Positions 9,485 through 19,130 of a stretch of DNA of 64,000 bases are shown here, one piece after another. The notes under the pieces were generated by a model that had not been told where the DNA came from, did not search any database, and was given only the letters and a program-made list of their open reading frames with translations. Every line of letters begins with the position of its first letter. Position 1 is the first letter of the stretch. The stretch is from Crassaminicella profunda (GTDB taxonomy: Bacteria; Bacillota; Clostridia; Peptostreptococcales; Thermotaleaceae): assembly GCF_019884785.1 (NCBI RefSeq), contig NZ_CP082326.1:737355-801354 (forward strand), written 5' to 3'. The position numbers and the translations under genes are program-made.

Positions 9485-11371
9485 ATGTTTGATATAAAAG
9501 AACAACTAAAGAAATTACCACAAACCCCTGGGGTTTATCTGATGAAAAGTGAATCAGGAGAAATTATTTATGTAGGAAAGGCTATTAGCTTAAAAAATAG
9601 GGTACGTCAATATTTTCAGTCTCAGAAAAATAAACCTCCAAAGGTACAGGCTATGGTAGCCAATATTGCTGAGTTTGAATACATCTTAACAGATTCAGAG
9701 GTGGAGGCATTAATTCTTGAAGCCAATCTTATAAAAAAGTATCAACCAAAGTATAATGTACTTCTTCGAGATGATAAGCAGTATCCATATATAAAGGTGA
9801 CTTTAGGAGAGAAGTATCCACGTATATTCAAAACAAGGAAGGTCATAAAGGATAAAGCAAGATATTTTGGCCCTTATATTTATGTAGGAGCAGTGAATCA
9901 TACCATTGAAATGCTCAAGAAGTTTTATCCTTTAAGAACTTGCAATAAAAAACTTCAAAAGAATAATGATAGACCCTGTTTAAACTACCATATTGGAAGG
10001 TGTTTAGGGCCTTGTAGTGGTAATGTTGATCATGAGACCTATATGAAAATGATTGATGAGATTCTTTTATTTTTAAGTGGAAAGTATGAAGATTTGGTAA
10101 AAAGAATAGAGGGAAAGATGAAGGAAGCAGCAAGTAAAATGCACTTTGAAAAAGCAGCTGAATATAGAGATCAAATAAGTGCCATTCATAGTATTATGGA
10201 GAAACAAAAGATCATTTCATCTTCAGATATTGATCAGGACTTAATCGCTATGGCTAGGGGCGTAGAAGATGTTTGTGTGATGGTTTTCTTTATCAGGGGA
10301 GGAAAACTAATGGGAAGAGAGCATTATATGTTAAGAGCATCAGAAGAAGATACAAGAGGAGAAATAATCAGTGCTTTTATCAAACAATTCTATGCTGGAA
10401 CGGCTCTTGTACCAAAGGAGATTTTACTTGAGGATGAAGCAGAAGATTTAGCACTCATTGAAAAGTGGCTTTCTGCTAAGAAGGAATCGAAAGTAACGCT
10501 GAAACTTCCTAAGCGAGGAGAGAAAAAGGGATTACTTCAGCTTGTTCATAAAAATGCTGTGGAGACATTAGAACAATTTAGAGAAAAATTAATAAAAGAT
10601 CGAGAAAAAAGAGAAGGGGCTATAAAATCATTAGGAGAATATTTAGGATTGAAAAAAGCACCCCTTAGAATAGAGAGCTTTGATATTTCTAATACCCAAG
10701 GGGTAGATTCTGTTGCTTCCATGGTTGTCTTTGAAAATGGAAAGCCAAAGTATAGTGATTATCGAAGATTTAAGATTAAAACCATAGAAGGTCCTAACGA
10801 TTATGGCAGTATGCAGGAAGTCATCTATAGAAGATTTAAAAGAGGGTTAGAAGAACAAGAAAAGTTAAAGGAAAAAGGAATTTTAGATGAAACAGGAAAG
10901 TTCTCTAAGTTTCCAGATCTCATCCTTATTGATGGAGGGGTAGGGCATGTGAATGCATCTTTAGAAGTACTAAATGCACTAGGGGTAAATATTCCTACTG
11001 CAGGGATGGTAAAGGATGATCATCATAAGACCAAAGATTTACTTTATAAGGGTAAAGAATTATATATTCAAAATAATAAAAATGTCTTTCAATTGATTGG
11101 AAGAATTCAAGAAGAGACCCATCGATTTGCTATTACTTATCATAAGAGTTTGAGGGGAAAAACCCTTGTTCAGTCAGTATTAGAGGAAATACCAGGAGTG
11201 GGAGAAAAGAGAAGAATTGAATTATTAAAGCATTTTGGGTCTATAGATAAAATTAAAAAGGCTTCTATAGAGGAATTAAGTCAAGTGAAAGGAATGAATA
11301 AAAAAGCAGCAGAAGGGATAAAAGATTATTTTGTGAAAAAGGAGAATGAAAATAAGGATAAGAAGGAGTAG
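9485..11371 (+). CDS. uvrC: UvrABC excinuclease subunit C
   Basis: UvrC makes the two incisions around a lesion in nucleotide excision repair. The 628-residue protein has a GIY-YIG nuclease domain at the N-terminus (TPGVYLMKSESGEIIYVGKA), a Cys cluster (CNKK...CLNYHIGRCLGPC), and a UVR motif binding UvrB near residues 205-235 (MHFEKAAEYRDQI). An RNase H-like endonuclease domain follows (ESFDISNTQGVDSVASMVVF and PDLILIDGGVGHVNAS). Tandem helix-hairpin-helix motifs close the protein (EEIPGVGEKRRIELLKHFGS). Length and motif order are normal. The ATG has GAGAGG upstream. It stands apart from uvrBA, and its start region is duplicated just upstream. Confidence 0.97.
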   Translation: MFDIKEQLKKLPQTPGVYLMKSESGEIIYVGKAISLKNRVRQYFQSQKNKPPKVQAMVANIAEFEYILTDSEVEALILEANLIKKYQPKYNVLLRDDKQYPYIKVTLGEKYPRIFKTRKVIKDKARYFGPYIYVGAVNHTIEMLKKFYPLRTCNKKLQKNNDRPCLNYHIGRCLGPCSGNVDHETYMKMIDEILLFLSGKYEDLVKRIEGKMKEAASKMHFEKAAEYRDQISAIHSIMEKQKIISSSDIDQDLIAMARGVEDVCVMVFFIRGGKLMGREHYMLRASEEDTRGEIISAFIKQFYAGTALVPKEILLEDEAEDLALIEKWLSAKKESKVTLKLPKRGEKKGLLQLVHKNAVETLEQFREKLIKDREKREGAIKSLGEYLGLKKAPLRIESFDISNTQGVDSVASMVVFENGKPKYSDYRRFKIKTIEGPNDYGSMQEVIYRRFKRGLEEQEKLKEKGILDETGKFSKFPDLILIDGGVGHVNASLEVLNALGVNIPTAGMVKDDHHKTKDLLYKGKELYIQNNKNVFQLIGRIQEETHRFAITYHKSLRGKTLVQSVLEEIPGVGEKRRIELLKHFGSIDKIKKASIEELSQVKGMNKKAAEGIKDYFVKKENENKDKKE

Positions 11372-11407
11372 AAATAAGAAAAAATCACATTTAAAATGAA
11401 AAATAGA

Positions 11408-11416
11408 TGGTATAAT
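11408..11416 (+). promoter_or_regulatory. extended -10 promoter before chemoreceptor gene
   Basis: TGGTATAAT is a good extended -10 element; no convincing -35 box was seen. It lies between uvrC and the chemoreceptor start, about 110 bases before the latter. Confidence 0.45.
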
Positions 11417-11469
11417 AAAAAATGTAGAAAAATCCAATATATAGAAGAATGTAGAAAAATATTTCAATT

Positions 11470-11506
11470 CCTCAGAGCGTATGTGAATTTTTTACTGAGG
11501 ATTTTT
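11470..11506 (+). terminator. weak hairpin with T-run between uvrC and chemoreceptor gene
   Basis: CCTCAG (11470-11475) pairs with CTGAGG (11495-11500) around a 19-nt loop, followed by ATTTTT. It could end uvrC transcription, or attenuate the transcript from the promoter at 11408, since it lies between that promoter and the ribosome site. Confidence 0.4.
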
Positions 11507-11523
11507 AAGAGGGGGAAAAATGG

Positions 11524-13572
11524 ATGAAAAAGAAACAAAAAAACAGAGGTAGTATAGCAAATAGAATCACATTATTAGCTTTTATTTCTATCGTAGGTAT
11601 TTTTATGATAAGTGGTATATTAAATTATCAGAGTGTTAGGGAGAATATGGTTTCAGCAATTGAAGAAAAAATACAATTGAATACAATGGTTGTTGAAAAA
11701 AATATTTCAGATATATTTGAAAGTACGGCTATGATTACAGACCAAATGTCTAAAAATAAAGAGTTGGTAGATTATTTAAAAGAAGTTCAGACCCGTTCAG
11801 ATATAAAAACACATAAAGATTTTAACCGTGTGGTAGATACACTAGCAGACATAAAAAAGAGCAATTCTTATATAGGCTCTGCATGGATTGCAAATGACGC
11901 AGCCAGCTTTTATACAGATGAAGATGGTGAGATTTCTGATGAAAATTATAATACAAGCGAAAAAGAATGGCAACATATGGCAAAATCTTCACAGCATGTT
12001 ATTTTCTCAAAGCCCTATGAAGATGATGACACTCATGAGCTTGTTATAACAAGTGTAGAAGCTATTAGGGAAAATAATCAGATCGTAGGGTATGTGGCAT
12101 TAGATATGTTTTTAAGTGATATTCCTCAAGTGATGAAAGAATATGTTATTGGACAAAAGGGGAAAAATATAATCATTGCAGAGGATGGAACTTACATTTA
12201 TTCAGATGATACGGATAAGATTCTTGAAAATAAAATAACGGATGATCCACAGCTAAAAGAAATAGGTGTGAAGATGATCAATGGAGAATATAGTATTGAA
12301 AAATGCAATATAAAGGGTGAAGATTATTATATAGGATATGCTCCTATTGAGTTAAATGGCTGGTCCGTTGGTGTTATGGTGGATCAAGATGAGATACTTA
12401 GTCATTTAAAAGACATCTTAATGAGACTTAGCAGTATTTATTTAATAGGTGCTTGTTTATTATGTGCTTTAATCTATTTAGCTATAAAGCGTAATGTAAA
12501 AGCTGTTACAGCAGTTACAGAGCATGCAGAAATGTTAGCAAAAGGGGATTTTACAAAAGATGTAGAAGAGGAATTTTTAAAGAGAAATGATGAACTGGGT
12601 AGATTGGCAAAATCCTTTAAGATTATGATGGGGAATATTCAATCCCTATTGGGAGATGTGATGCATTCTTCAGAACAGTTAGTCACATCCTCTGAACATC
12701 TTTCAAATACATCACAACAAGTATCTAATGCTTCAGAGATGGTAGGCTGTGCAGTTGATGAAATTGCTAAAGGAGCTACACATCAAGCACAGGATACGGA
12801 AAAAGGGTCTGAGAATGCAATTTATTTAGGAGAGCTGATTGGAGAGAACAAAATACATATGAATGATTTGAATCATGCGTCTAATCAGGTAAATGAACTT
12901 ATTGATGAAGGGATGATGATTGTAGAAGAGTTAAAAGAGAAAACTCAGATCAATGCAGAATCATCAAAAAGTATTTATGAACATATTCAGAAAACAAATG
13001 ATAGTGCAGGAAAGATTGGAAATGTTAGTCAAATTATTGCAAGTATAGCAGAACAAACGAATTTGTTGGCTCTTAATGCAGCTATTGAAGCAGCTCGTGC
13101 AGGGGAAGCAGGGAAAGGCTTTGCAGTTGTAGCCGAAGAGATTCGAAAGCTTGCAGAACAATCTACGAATTCAACAAAAGAAATAGATACGGGTGTTCAG
13201 GAATTGATCAATGATGCCCAAACATCTGTAGAAATAATGAATCATGTTACAGAAACAGTAGCGTCTCAAGTAGAAAGTGTTGAAAAAACATTTGACCAAT
13301 ATAAAATGATTACAAAGGCAGTTCATGTGATAGAAAAAGCTATAGAGGATATTAATGTTTCAAGTGAGAATATGGAAAATCAGAAGAAAAAGATTGTTGA
13401 TACGATGCAAAACTTATCTGCAATTGCAGAGGAAAATGCTGCAGGGACACAAGAAGCAGCAGCATCTATAGAGGAGCAGATTGCATCTATAGAAGAAGTT
13501 TCTAATTCAAGTCAAGAACTGGCATCTTTAGCAGAAGAACTAAAAAAAGCCATTCATATGTTTAAAATATAA
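11524..13572 (+). CDS. methyl-accepting chemotaxis protein
   Basis: This 682-residue transmembrane chemoreceptor probably signals to CheA/CheW. TM1 spans about residues 16-35. An extracytoplasmic sensor of roughly 265 residues with a dCache-like look ([43 protein letters not shown]) follows. TM2 is near 303-322 ([16 protein letters not shown]), then HAMP (about 323-380) and a long signalling coiled coil. The conserved hairpin tip is intact ([38 protein letters not shown]). The ATG follows GAGGGGGAAAAATGG. The ligand cannot be read from sequence. No che genes are in the window, so it is an orphan receptor here. Confidence 0.95.
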   Translation: MKKKQKNRGSIANRITLLAFISIVGIFMISGILNYQSVRENMVSAIEEKIQLNTMVVEKNISDIFESTAMITDQMSKNKELVDYLKEVQTRSDIKTHKDFNRVVDTLADIKKSNSYIGSAWIANDAASFYTDEDGEISDENYNTSEKEWQHMAKSSQHVIFSKPYEDDDTHELVITSVEAIRENNQIVGYVALDMFLSDIPQVMKEYVIGQKGKNIIIAEDGTYIYSDDTDKILENKITDDPQLKEIGVKMINGEYSIEKCNIKGEDYYIGYAPIELNGWSVGVMVDQDEILSHLKDILMRLSSIYLIGACLLCALIYLAIKRNVKAVTAVTEHAEMLAKGDFTKDVEEEFLKRNDELGRLAKSFKIMMGNIQSLLGDVMHSSEQLVTSSEHLSNTSQQVSNASEMVGCAVDEIAKGATHQAQDTEKGSENAIYLGELIGENKIHMNDLNHASNQVNELIDEGMMIVEELKEKTQINAESSKSIYEHIQKTNDSAGKIGNVSQIIASIAEQTNLLALNAAIEAARAGEAGKGFAVVAEEIRKLAEQSTNSTKEIDTGVQELINDAQTSVEIMNHVTETVASQVESVEKTFDQYKMITKAVHVIEKAIEDINVSSENMENQKKKIVDTMQNLSAIAEENAAGTQEAAASIEEQIASIEEVSNSSQELASLAEELKKAIHMFKI

Positions 13573-13585
13573 AAATAAAATGTCA

Positions 13586-13615
13586 TAGACACAGAACAAT
13601 CAATTTAGGTATAAT
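13586..13615 (+). promoter_or_regulatory. probable hprK promoter
   Basis: TAGACA (13586-13591) and TATAAT (13610-13615) are 18 bases apart, about 55 bases before the hprK start. This is a good match to a sigma-A promoter. Confidence 0.55.
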
Positions 13616-13669
13616 AGTATAAACTAAAAAGATGATTTTAATTAAAATAAAAATAAGGAGTAGGTGTCT

Positions 13670-14587
13670 ATGGCGTTTGTAACGATTGATGAATTAGTTA
13701 AAGATTTAAAGTTAGAGGTACTCCACAGACCAGAAAAAGAAGAAATAAATATAACTGTGGCAGATATCAATAGACCAGGGCTTCAATTAGCAGGATTTTA
13801 TGAATATTTTGCTTATGAAAGAATACAAGTAGTAGGGAAGGTAGAATGGACTTATTATGATAGTGTTTGTTCTGAAGTAAGAAAAAAAAGATCAGAAAAA
13901 TTGTTTTCTCATCCTGTACCTTGCTTAGTTATGGCAAGAGATTTAGAAGTTCATAATGAATGCTTGGAGGCGGCTAAAAAATTTAACAGACCTCTTCTTA
14001 GAACAAAAGTGAATACAACAAAATTTATAACTCAGCTTACAAATTACCTAGAAGATAAGCTAGCACCTGTCATTACAAGACATGGGGTATTAGTAGATGT
14101 ATATGGAATAGGTATATTCCTTACTGGGGAAAGTGGAATTGGAAAAAGTGAAACAGCACTAGAATTAATTAAGAGGGGACATAGACTCGTAGCAGATGAT
14201 GCTGTACAAATTAAGAAAAAAGATAATAATACCCTAGAAGGAAGTGCGCCAGAATTAACAAAACATTTTATGGAGCTTAGAGGGATTGGTATATTAGATA
14301 TTCAACATCTATATGGTGTAGGTGCAGTAAGGGATAACAAAATGATTGAACTAGTTATAGAAATGGAAAACTGGAAACAGGGCAAGGCGTATGACCGATT
14401 AGGAATGGATGAAGAATTTATGGAGATTCTTGATGTGGATGTTTACAAAATAACCATACCCATCAAACCAGGAAGAAATTTAGCCATGATTATAGAAGCA
14501 GCAGCTAGAAATCACAGACAGAAGAGAATGGGATATAATGCTGCAGAAATATTGAATGATCGATTGATGAAAAATGCAATGAAGTAG
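13670..14587 (+). CDS. hprK: HPr kinase/phosphorylase
   Basis: HprK phosphorylates and dephosphorylates Ser46 of HPr and Crh, controlling carbon catabolite repression in Firmicutes. The product is 305 residues, the normal size. Key motifs are the catalytic-region His in TRHGVLVDVYG, the Walker A loop GESGIGKSETAL (about residue 155), HRLVADDAVQI, the family signature MELRGIGILDIQHLYG, and the C-terminal PIKPGRNLAMIIEAAARNHR. I choose ATG 13670 because AAGGAG ends ten bases before it; the GTG at 13664 is too close to that site. In related genomes hprK neighbours murB and uvrC; here about 26 kb separates it from murB. A possible partner, a Crh-like HPr homologue with Ser46, is encoded at 46634. 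Confidence 0.96.
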   Translation: MAFVTIDELVKDLKLEVLHRPEKEEINITVADINRPGLQLAGFYEYFAYERIQVVGKVEWTYYDSVCSEVRKKRSEKLFSHPVPCLVMARDLEVHNECLEAAKKFNRPLLRTKVNTTKFITQLTNYLEDKLAPVITRHGVLVDVYGIGIFLTGESGIGKSETALELIKRGHRLVADDAVQIKKKDNNTLEGSAPELTKHFMELRGIGILDIQHLYGVGAVRDNKMIELVIEMENWKQGKAYDRLGMDEEFMEILDVDVYKITIPIKPGRNLAMIIEAAARNHRQKRMGYNAAEILNDRLMKNAMK

Positions 14588-14669
14588 TATAAAAAGAGAA
14601 GGATAAAAGAGTATAGCAAGATAGAAAATGACTAATTGAATCAGGATTGATTGACGAATAATCAAAATG

Positions 14670-14711
14670 AAAACGCTCATAGCCGCTCAAATCGGTTTAT
14701 GAGCGTTTTTT
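14670..14711 (+). terminator. intrinsic terminator after hprK
   Basis: AAAACGCTCATA (14670-14681) pairs with TATGAGCGTTTT (14698-14709) with a further CCG/CGG pairing inside, followed by T. This is a strong stem. Confidence 0.85.
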
Positions 14712-14878
14712 ATTTTGTAAAATTGTGCAGGATAACTGTTTTTTGAGAACTTTCTTGAAATTTATATAAATATGAAAAAATGAACAATTATAAAAGGAAT
14801 TTTAAAAATTATGTAGAATAAAGGAATAAGGACATAACCTAAATATGCCCTAAATAAAAACTTAAAGGAGGTTAATAC

Positions 14879-16249
14879 ATGTTAGGAATTTTATTTGCCC
14901 TTATTGTTACTTTATTTGTTGGACGATTAGTCCTGAAGGATTATAAACCTCAAGCTGTTTTAATGTTTGGTGGAATGGTTTTGATGGTATTAGCTATTGT
15001 GTTCAAACTCGGTGTAATTTTACCAGAGGATCAATCAACAGGATTAGTTTGGTTTGACATTTTTCAATTTATGAAAAATACCTTTAGCAAAACTTCAGCA
15101 GGACTTGGTTTGATTATCATGGCTGTTGGTGGATTTGCAAAATATATGAGTACCATTGGTGCTAGTCAAGCTTTAGTTAAATTAACGATTAAACCTTTAC
15201 GTAAGATGAATGCACCTTATGTAGTTTTAGCTGTTGGTTATATGGTAGGACAATTATTAAATGTATTTATCCCTAGTGCATCAGGACTTGGTGTTTTGTT
15301 GATGGTAACCATATATCCAATTCTTATAAGTTTAGGGGTAAGTCCTTTAGCAGCAACTGCAATGATTGGTACTACGGCATGTTTAGATTTAGGACCTGCT
15401 TCTGGAAATGCAAATCTTGCTGCTACAACAGCAGGAATTGATGTATCTATCTATTTTGTAAAATATCAGTTGCCAGTGGCAATTGCGACAATATTGACTA
15501 TTTCAATACTACATTATATTGTGCAAAAAAGATTTGATCAAAAGGCTGGATATGGACCAGGAAGTATTCAAAATACAGAAACAGCTGCTACGAAAGAAAC
15601 GGAAATAGATGTACCAAAAATTTATGCTATCTTACCTATGATTCCATTAGTACTTATTTTGATTTTTAGTAAGCTTTTAGTAAAAAGCGTGAAAATGCAT
15701 GTAATTACAGCTATGTTTATCTCTTTATTTATTAGTATGGTCTTTGAATATATTAGATATAGAGATGCCAAAAAAGTTTTTGCAAGTCTTCAGCATTATT
15801 TTGATGGCATGGGAACTCAATTTGCAAGGGTTGTAACATTAGTGATTGCAGGTCAGACTTTTGCTCAAGGATTAAAATCTATAGGAGCTATTAATACAGT
15901 AATAGCGTCTTCACAATCTGCTGGATTTGGAGCAGGAGTTATGATTGTTATTATGACGGCAATTATTGCAGTAGCAGCTATTCTTATGGGATCAGGAAAT
16001 GCTCCTTTCTTTGCGTTTGCTGCATTAGCACCAGAAGTGGCAACAAAATTATCTATTCCAGCTGTAGCAATGCTTTTACCTATGCAACTTGCTGCTGGAA
16101 TTTCAAGAAGTGTATCTCCTATTACTGGAGTAATTGTAGCCGTTTCAGGTATTTCAAATGTTTCTCCTGTTGACGTAGTAAAAAGAACAGCTATTCCAAT
16201 GGCAGGGGCACTCCTTGTAACAGTAATTGCAAATTTTATTTTATTTTAA
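14879..16249 (+). CDS. DcuC-family anaerobic C4-dicarboxylate carrier
   Basis: This 456-residue integral membrane protein has about 12 hydrophobic segments and belongs to the DcuC family of anaerobic C4-dicarboxylate carriers. Recognisable parts are the short N-terminal helix (MLGILFALIVTLFVGRLVL), the conserved PSASGLGVLLMVTIYPI and LDLGPASGNANLAA stretches, and the C-terminal ISRSVSPITGVIVAVSGIS. The family usually moves succinate, fumarate or aspartate-like acids. Two M20 peptidase genes follow on the same strand, so the physiological substrate may be a dipeptide or acyl-amino acid instead; that is inference. The ATG has AAAGGAGG eight bases upstream. A hairpin lies just after the gene. 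Confidence 0.88.
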   Translation: MLGILFALIVTLFVGRLVLKDYKPQAVLMFGGMVLMVLAIVFKLGVILPEDQSTGLVWFDIFQFMKNTFSKTSAGLGLIIMAVGGFAKYMSTIGASQALVKLTIKPLRKMNAPYVVLAVGYMVGQLLNVFIPSASGLGVLLMVTIYPILISLGVSPLAATAMIGTTACLDLGPASGNANLAATTAGIDVSIYFVKYQLPVAIATILTISILHYIVQKRFDQKAGYGPGSIQNTETAATKETEIDVPKIYAILPMIPLVLILIFSKLLVKSVKMHVITAMFISLFISMVFEYIRYRDAKKVFASLQHYFDGMGTQFARVVTLVIAGQTFAQGLKSIGAINTVIASSQSAGFGAGVMIVIMTAIIAVAAILMGSGNAPFFAFAALAPEVATKLSIPAVAMLLPMQLAAGISRSVSPITGVIVAVSGISNVSPVDVVKRTAIPMAGALLVTVIANFILF

Positions 16250-16257
16250 GACAAAAC

Positions 16258-16281
16258 GAGGTAGGCACAAGTGTCTACCTC
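16258..16281 (+). other. hairpin between carrier and peptidase genes
   Basis: GAGGTAGGCAC and GTGTCTACCTC form an 11-bp stem with one G-T pair. No T-run follows, so it is more likely an mRNA-stabilising or processing hairpin within the operon than a terminator. Confidence 0.5.
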
Positions 16282-16365
16282 AAATAGATTAAGGGGATGG
16301 GTTGAAAATAAAGGTAGTTTAAAACAATTTGTGCTTTGAGCATATGGAAAGGAATGGGAGTAAAA

Positions 16366-17511
16366 ATGAACGCATATAAACTTGATTTAAATGAATACTT
16401 AAAAAATCTAGAGTCTTTGGTAAATCAAGATAGTGGCAGTAAGGATCCAGAAGGAATTAGTAAAATAGCTCTTTTCATGGGAGATTTATATACAAAGATG
16501 GGGTGGCTTGTAAAGGTAAATAAATTTCATGAGGATGCAGGACCTTGCTTAGAAATAAGAAATAATCATGAAGATGGTATTGATTTACTATTGATAGGTC
16601 ATATGGATACGGTTTTTCCTAAAGGTACAGTTAAAGAAAGACCCTTCACCATAAAAGGAGATCGAGCTTTTGGACCAGGGGTTGTAGATATGAAATCAGG
16701 ACTATTATCTATGTATTATGCATTGAAATCATTAAATTTAAATGAATTAGAGAAAGCACCCTCTATTTGTGTGGCACTCAATAGTGATGAAGAAATTAGC
16801 TCAAGATTCTCTAGAAAATGGATAGAGTCTCTTGCAAGAAAAAGTAAATATGCTTTTGTGTTAGAACCTGCAAGAAAAAATGGTGCTTTGGTAAAAGAAA
16901 GAAAAGGAATTCTAAAATACAATATTGAATTTACAGGGGTTGCAGCACATGCGGGGGTGAATCCTCAAGATGGAATCAGTGCTATTACAGAGCTAGGACA
17001 CTGGATTACGAAGCTTAATGAATGTAATAATTTTGAAGCAGGAACTACCTTAAATGTAGGTGTTGTCTCAGGTGGAAGTGCACCGAATGTTGTAGCGGAA
17101 AAGGCTAATGCAGTTGTGGATGTAAGATTTAAATGTGAAGATGAGCTAAGGAAGGTAGAAAGAACTGTAGAAAATTTAAGGAAAACACCAAAGCTAGAAG
17201 GAATGAAGGTGGATGTAACAAAACTTGGATTCCGTCCTCCGCTAAATCCATCAGAAGAAACAAAAGCATTGTATAAAATGGTAGATGGTATTGCAGAGGA
17301 TTTAGGGATGGATATAGAATGGGTAGCTACAGGAGGCGGTTCAGATGCTAATTTTACAGCTGCTTTAGGGGTGCCTACTGTAGACGCTTTAGGACCTATA
17401 GGGGGAGGAGCCCATGGCGTTGATGAATATCTTGAAATTCCTTCTATTGAACCTAGACTAGAGTTATTAAGAAGGTTGATCATAAAACTTCTAAATATAG
17501 GGGAGAATTAG
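16366..17511 (+). CDS. M20-family metallopeptidase (carboxypeptidase G2-like)
   Basis: A cytoplasmic zinc peptidase of 381 residues in the M20 glutamate carboxypeptidase-like group. Metal and catalytic residues are visible: His and Asp in LLIGHMDTVFP, bridging Asp in GPGVVDMKSG, Glu pair in NSDEEISS, and the C-terminal His in GGGAHGVDEYLEIP. The dimerisation (lid) domain is in the middle (FTGVAAHAGVNPQDGISAI). Start chosen at ATG 16366 because TGGGAG precedes it by five bases; a TTG at 16336 has no such site. It sits between a DcuC-like carrier and a second M20 gene, suggesting uptake and cleavage of a peptide or N-acyl amino acid. The exact substrate is unknown. Confidence 0.93.
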   Translation: MNAYKLDLNEYLKNLESLVNQDSGSKDPEGISKIALFMGDLYTKMGWLVKVNKFHEDAGPCLEIRNNHEDGIDLLLIGHMDTVFPKGTVKERPFTIKGDRAFGPGVVDMKSGLLSMYYALKSLNLNELEKAPSICVALNSDEEISSRFSRKWIESLARKSKYAFVLEPARKNGALVKERKGILKYNIEFTGVAAHAGVNPQDGISAITELGHWITKLNECNNFEAGTTLNVGVVSGGSAPNVVAEKANAVVDVRFKCEDELRKVERTVENLRKTPKLEGMKVDVTKLGFRPPLNPSEETKALYKMVDGIAEDLGMDIEWVATGGGSDANFTAALGVPTVDALGPIGGGAHGVDEYLEIPSIEPRLELLRRLIIKLLNIGEN

Positions 17512-17522
17512 AGGTGAATAGA

Positions 17523-18749
17523 ATGAAAAACTATTTTAATAAAATCATAGAGGATGAAAGAGTAAAAACGGGACTAAAATTTTTAAAAGAAGACCATGAA
17601 AATACCCTTATTGAGCAAAAAGAGATTTGTGCTATTTCTGCACCCTCCTTTCAAGAAGAGCGTCGTGGGAAGGATTATCTAAAAAGGTTTCAAGATTTAG
17701 GTCTTGAGGATATACATATGGATGAGGTAGGAAATGTATTAGGCAAAATTTCAGGTACACAAAATGGACCAAAGCTTGTAGTAGCAGCCCATTTAGATAC
17801 AGTATTTCCAGAAGAAACAGATACTACAGTGAAAGAAAAAGATGGGTACCTTTATGCTCCAGCAATTGGGGATGATACAAGAGGTCTTGCTGAAATATTA
17901 TCTATTATTAGAGCATTTAGAGAAACAGGGATTGAACCTATTGGAGATGTGGTTTTTTGCGGAAATGTTTGTGAAGAAGGACTTGGCGATTTAAGAGGGG
18001 TAAAGCATTTATTTCAAAACAAAAAGGATATAGATGGATTTATGAGTATTGATGGTACTGGGGTAGGTACGATTATTCATGAGGCTACTGGAAGTCATCG
18101 ATACAAGATTACATACAAAGGTTCAGGAGGACATAGCTTTAAAGATTTTGGTATGCCAAGTGCTATCCATGCTTTAGGAAGAGCTATTGCTAAGATCGGA
18201 GATTTAAAGGTGCCAGATGATCCTAAGACTACTTTTACTGTTGGTACAGTAGAAGGGGGAACTTCTGTAAATGCCATAGCAGGAGAAGCTACCATGTATG
18301 TAGATATGAGGTCTAATTCTGAAGAAGAATTATTAAAGTTAGAAAAAGATTGCCTAAAGATCGTTAAAGATGCAGTAGAGGAAGAAAATAATCGTTGGAA
18401 GCATGAAGAGAAAATTAAGGTAGATATTGAGCTTTTAGGAAATAGGCCAGCAGGAAGTCAATCAGAAAAAGAACCTATTGTAGAGGCTACTGTAGAGGCT
18501 ATAAAAGCCATAGGGCTTGTACCTAAAATAAAAGGAGCAGCAAGTTCTGATGCAAATATTCCTATTTCATTAGGAATTCCTGCAATTGCAGTAGGAAGAG
18601 GAGGTATGTCAGGAGAGGTTCATACCCTAAAGGAATGGTTTGATCCAAAAGATGCTTATTATGGTCCACAAAAAACATTTTTAGCTATAGTAGGACTTGT
18701 GGGAATAAAAAATTTAAGTGAACCTCTTTTGAAAAAAAGAAGTGAGTAA
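17523..18749 (+). CDS. M20-family peptidase, second copy in operon
   Basis: A 408-residue M20 peptidase of a different branch from its neighbour. Motifs: AAHLDTVFPEE (His, Asp), IGDDTRGLAEIL (bridging Asp), NVCEEGLGDLRG (Glu pair), the lid region GSGGHSFKDFGMPSAIHALG, and C-terminal SSDANIPISLGIPAIAVG with GEVHTLKEW. This pattern resembles the tripeptidase/PepT-like M20 group. The start ATG 17523 has AGGTGA upstream; the GTG at 17514 is part of that ribosome site. It begins 12 bases after the first peptidase, so the two are cotranscribed. Because they are distinct, they may act in series on one imported compound; this is inference. Confidence 0.92.
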   Translation: MKNYFNKIIEDERVKTGLKFLKEDHENTLIEQKEICAISAPSFQEERRGKDYLKRFQDLGLEDIHMDEVGNVLGKISGTQNGPKLVVAAHLDTVFPEETDTTVKEKDGYLYAPAIGDDTRGLAEILSIIRAFRETGIEPIGDVVFCGNVCEEGLGDLRGVKHLFQNKKDIDGFMSIDGTGVGTIIHEATGSHRYKITYKGSGGHSFKDFGMPSAIHALGRAIAKIGDLKVPDDPKTTFTVGTVEGGTSVNAIAGEATMYVDMRSNSEEELLKLEKDCLKIVKDAVEEENNRWKHEEKIKVDIELLGNRPAGSQSEKEPIVEATVEAIKAIGLVPKIKGAASSDANIPISLGIPAIAVGRGGMSGEVHTLKEWFDPKDAYYGPQKTFLAIVGLVGIKNLSEPLLKKRSE

Positions 18750-18815
18750 ATTAATAGATTAAGCGTGTTAGATAGATTTATTAAGAAGGAATGAAATTTA
18801 TAAAAAAATAAAAAA

Positions 18816-18845
18816 AAGACCAAGGGATGCTCTTGGTCTTCTTTT
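18816..18845 (+). terminator. intrinsic terminator after M20 operon
   Basis: AAGACCAAG (18816-18824) pairs with CTTGGTCTT (18832-18840), preceded by an A-run and followed by CTTTT. Confidence 0.8.
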
Positions 18846-18974
18846 ACTTTATAGGAAATTATAAAATTGTAGATAACTATTACAAAGAGTAAGTGTTTAT
18901 TTTGTTGGAGACTAAGCATAAAGGGAATTTATGATAAAAATAAAAAAAATAGATTGTTAATGAATAAAATAGGT

Positions 18975-19001
18975 TTGACATAAAATGAAAATAAATATAA
19001 T
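18975..19001 (+). promoter_or_regulatory. probable promoter of first hnd operon
   Basis: TTGACA (18975-18980) and TATAAT (18996-19001) are perfect boxes with a 15-base spacer, slightly short. The 381-base gap 18750-19130 otherwise holds only the upstream terminator and AT-rich DNA. Confidence 0.5.
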
Positions 19002-19130
19002 ATTTAAGTATGATGGAAAAATATACTAATCAAAAGAATCTTATTTTAGTTATAAAAAATAGGAATAAAATCTAAACGCAGAAAATAAAGAATATTATGC
19101 ATCAAAACAGTAAATGAAGGGGGAAATAGT

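Noticed and set aside
16965-17483. Long open frame (172 codons) antisense to the first M20 peptidase
   Set aside because: The plus-strand peptidase has all metal and catalytic motifs; the minus frame is Ser/Thr/Pro-rich with no ribosome site or known domain, a shadow of codon use.
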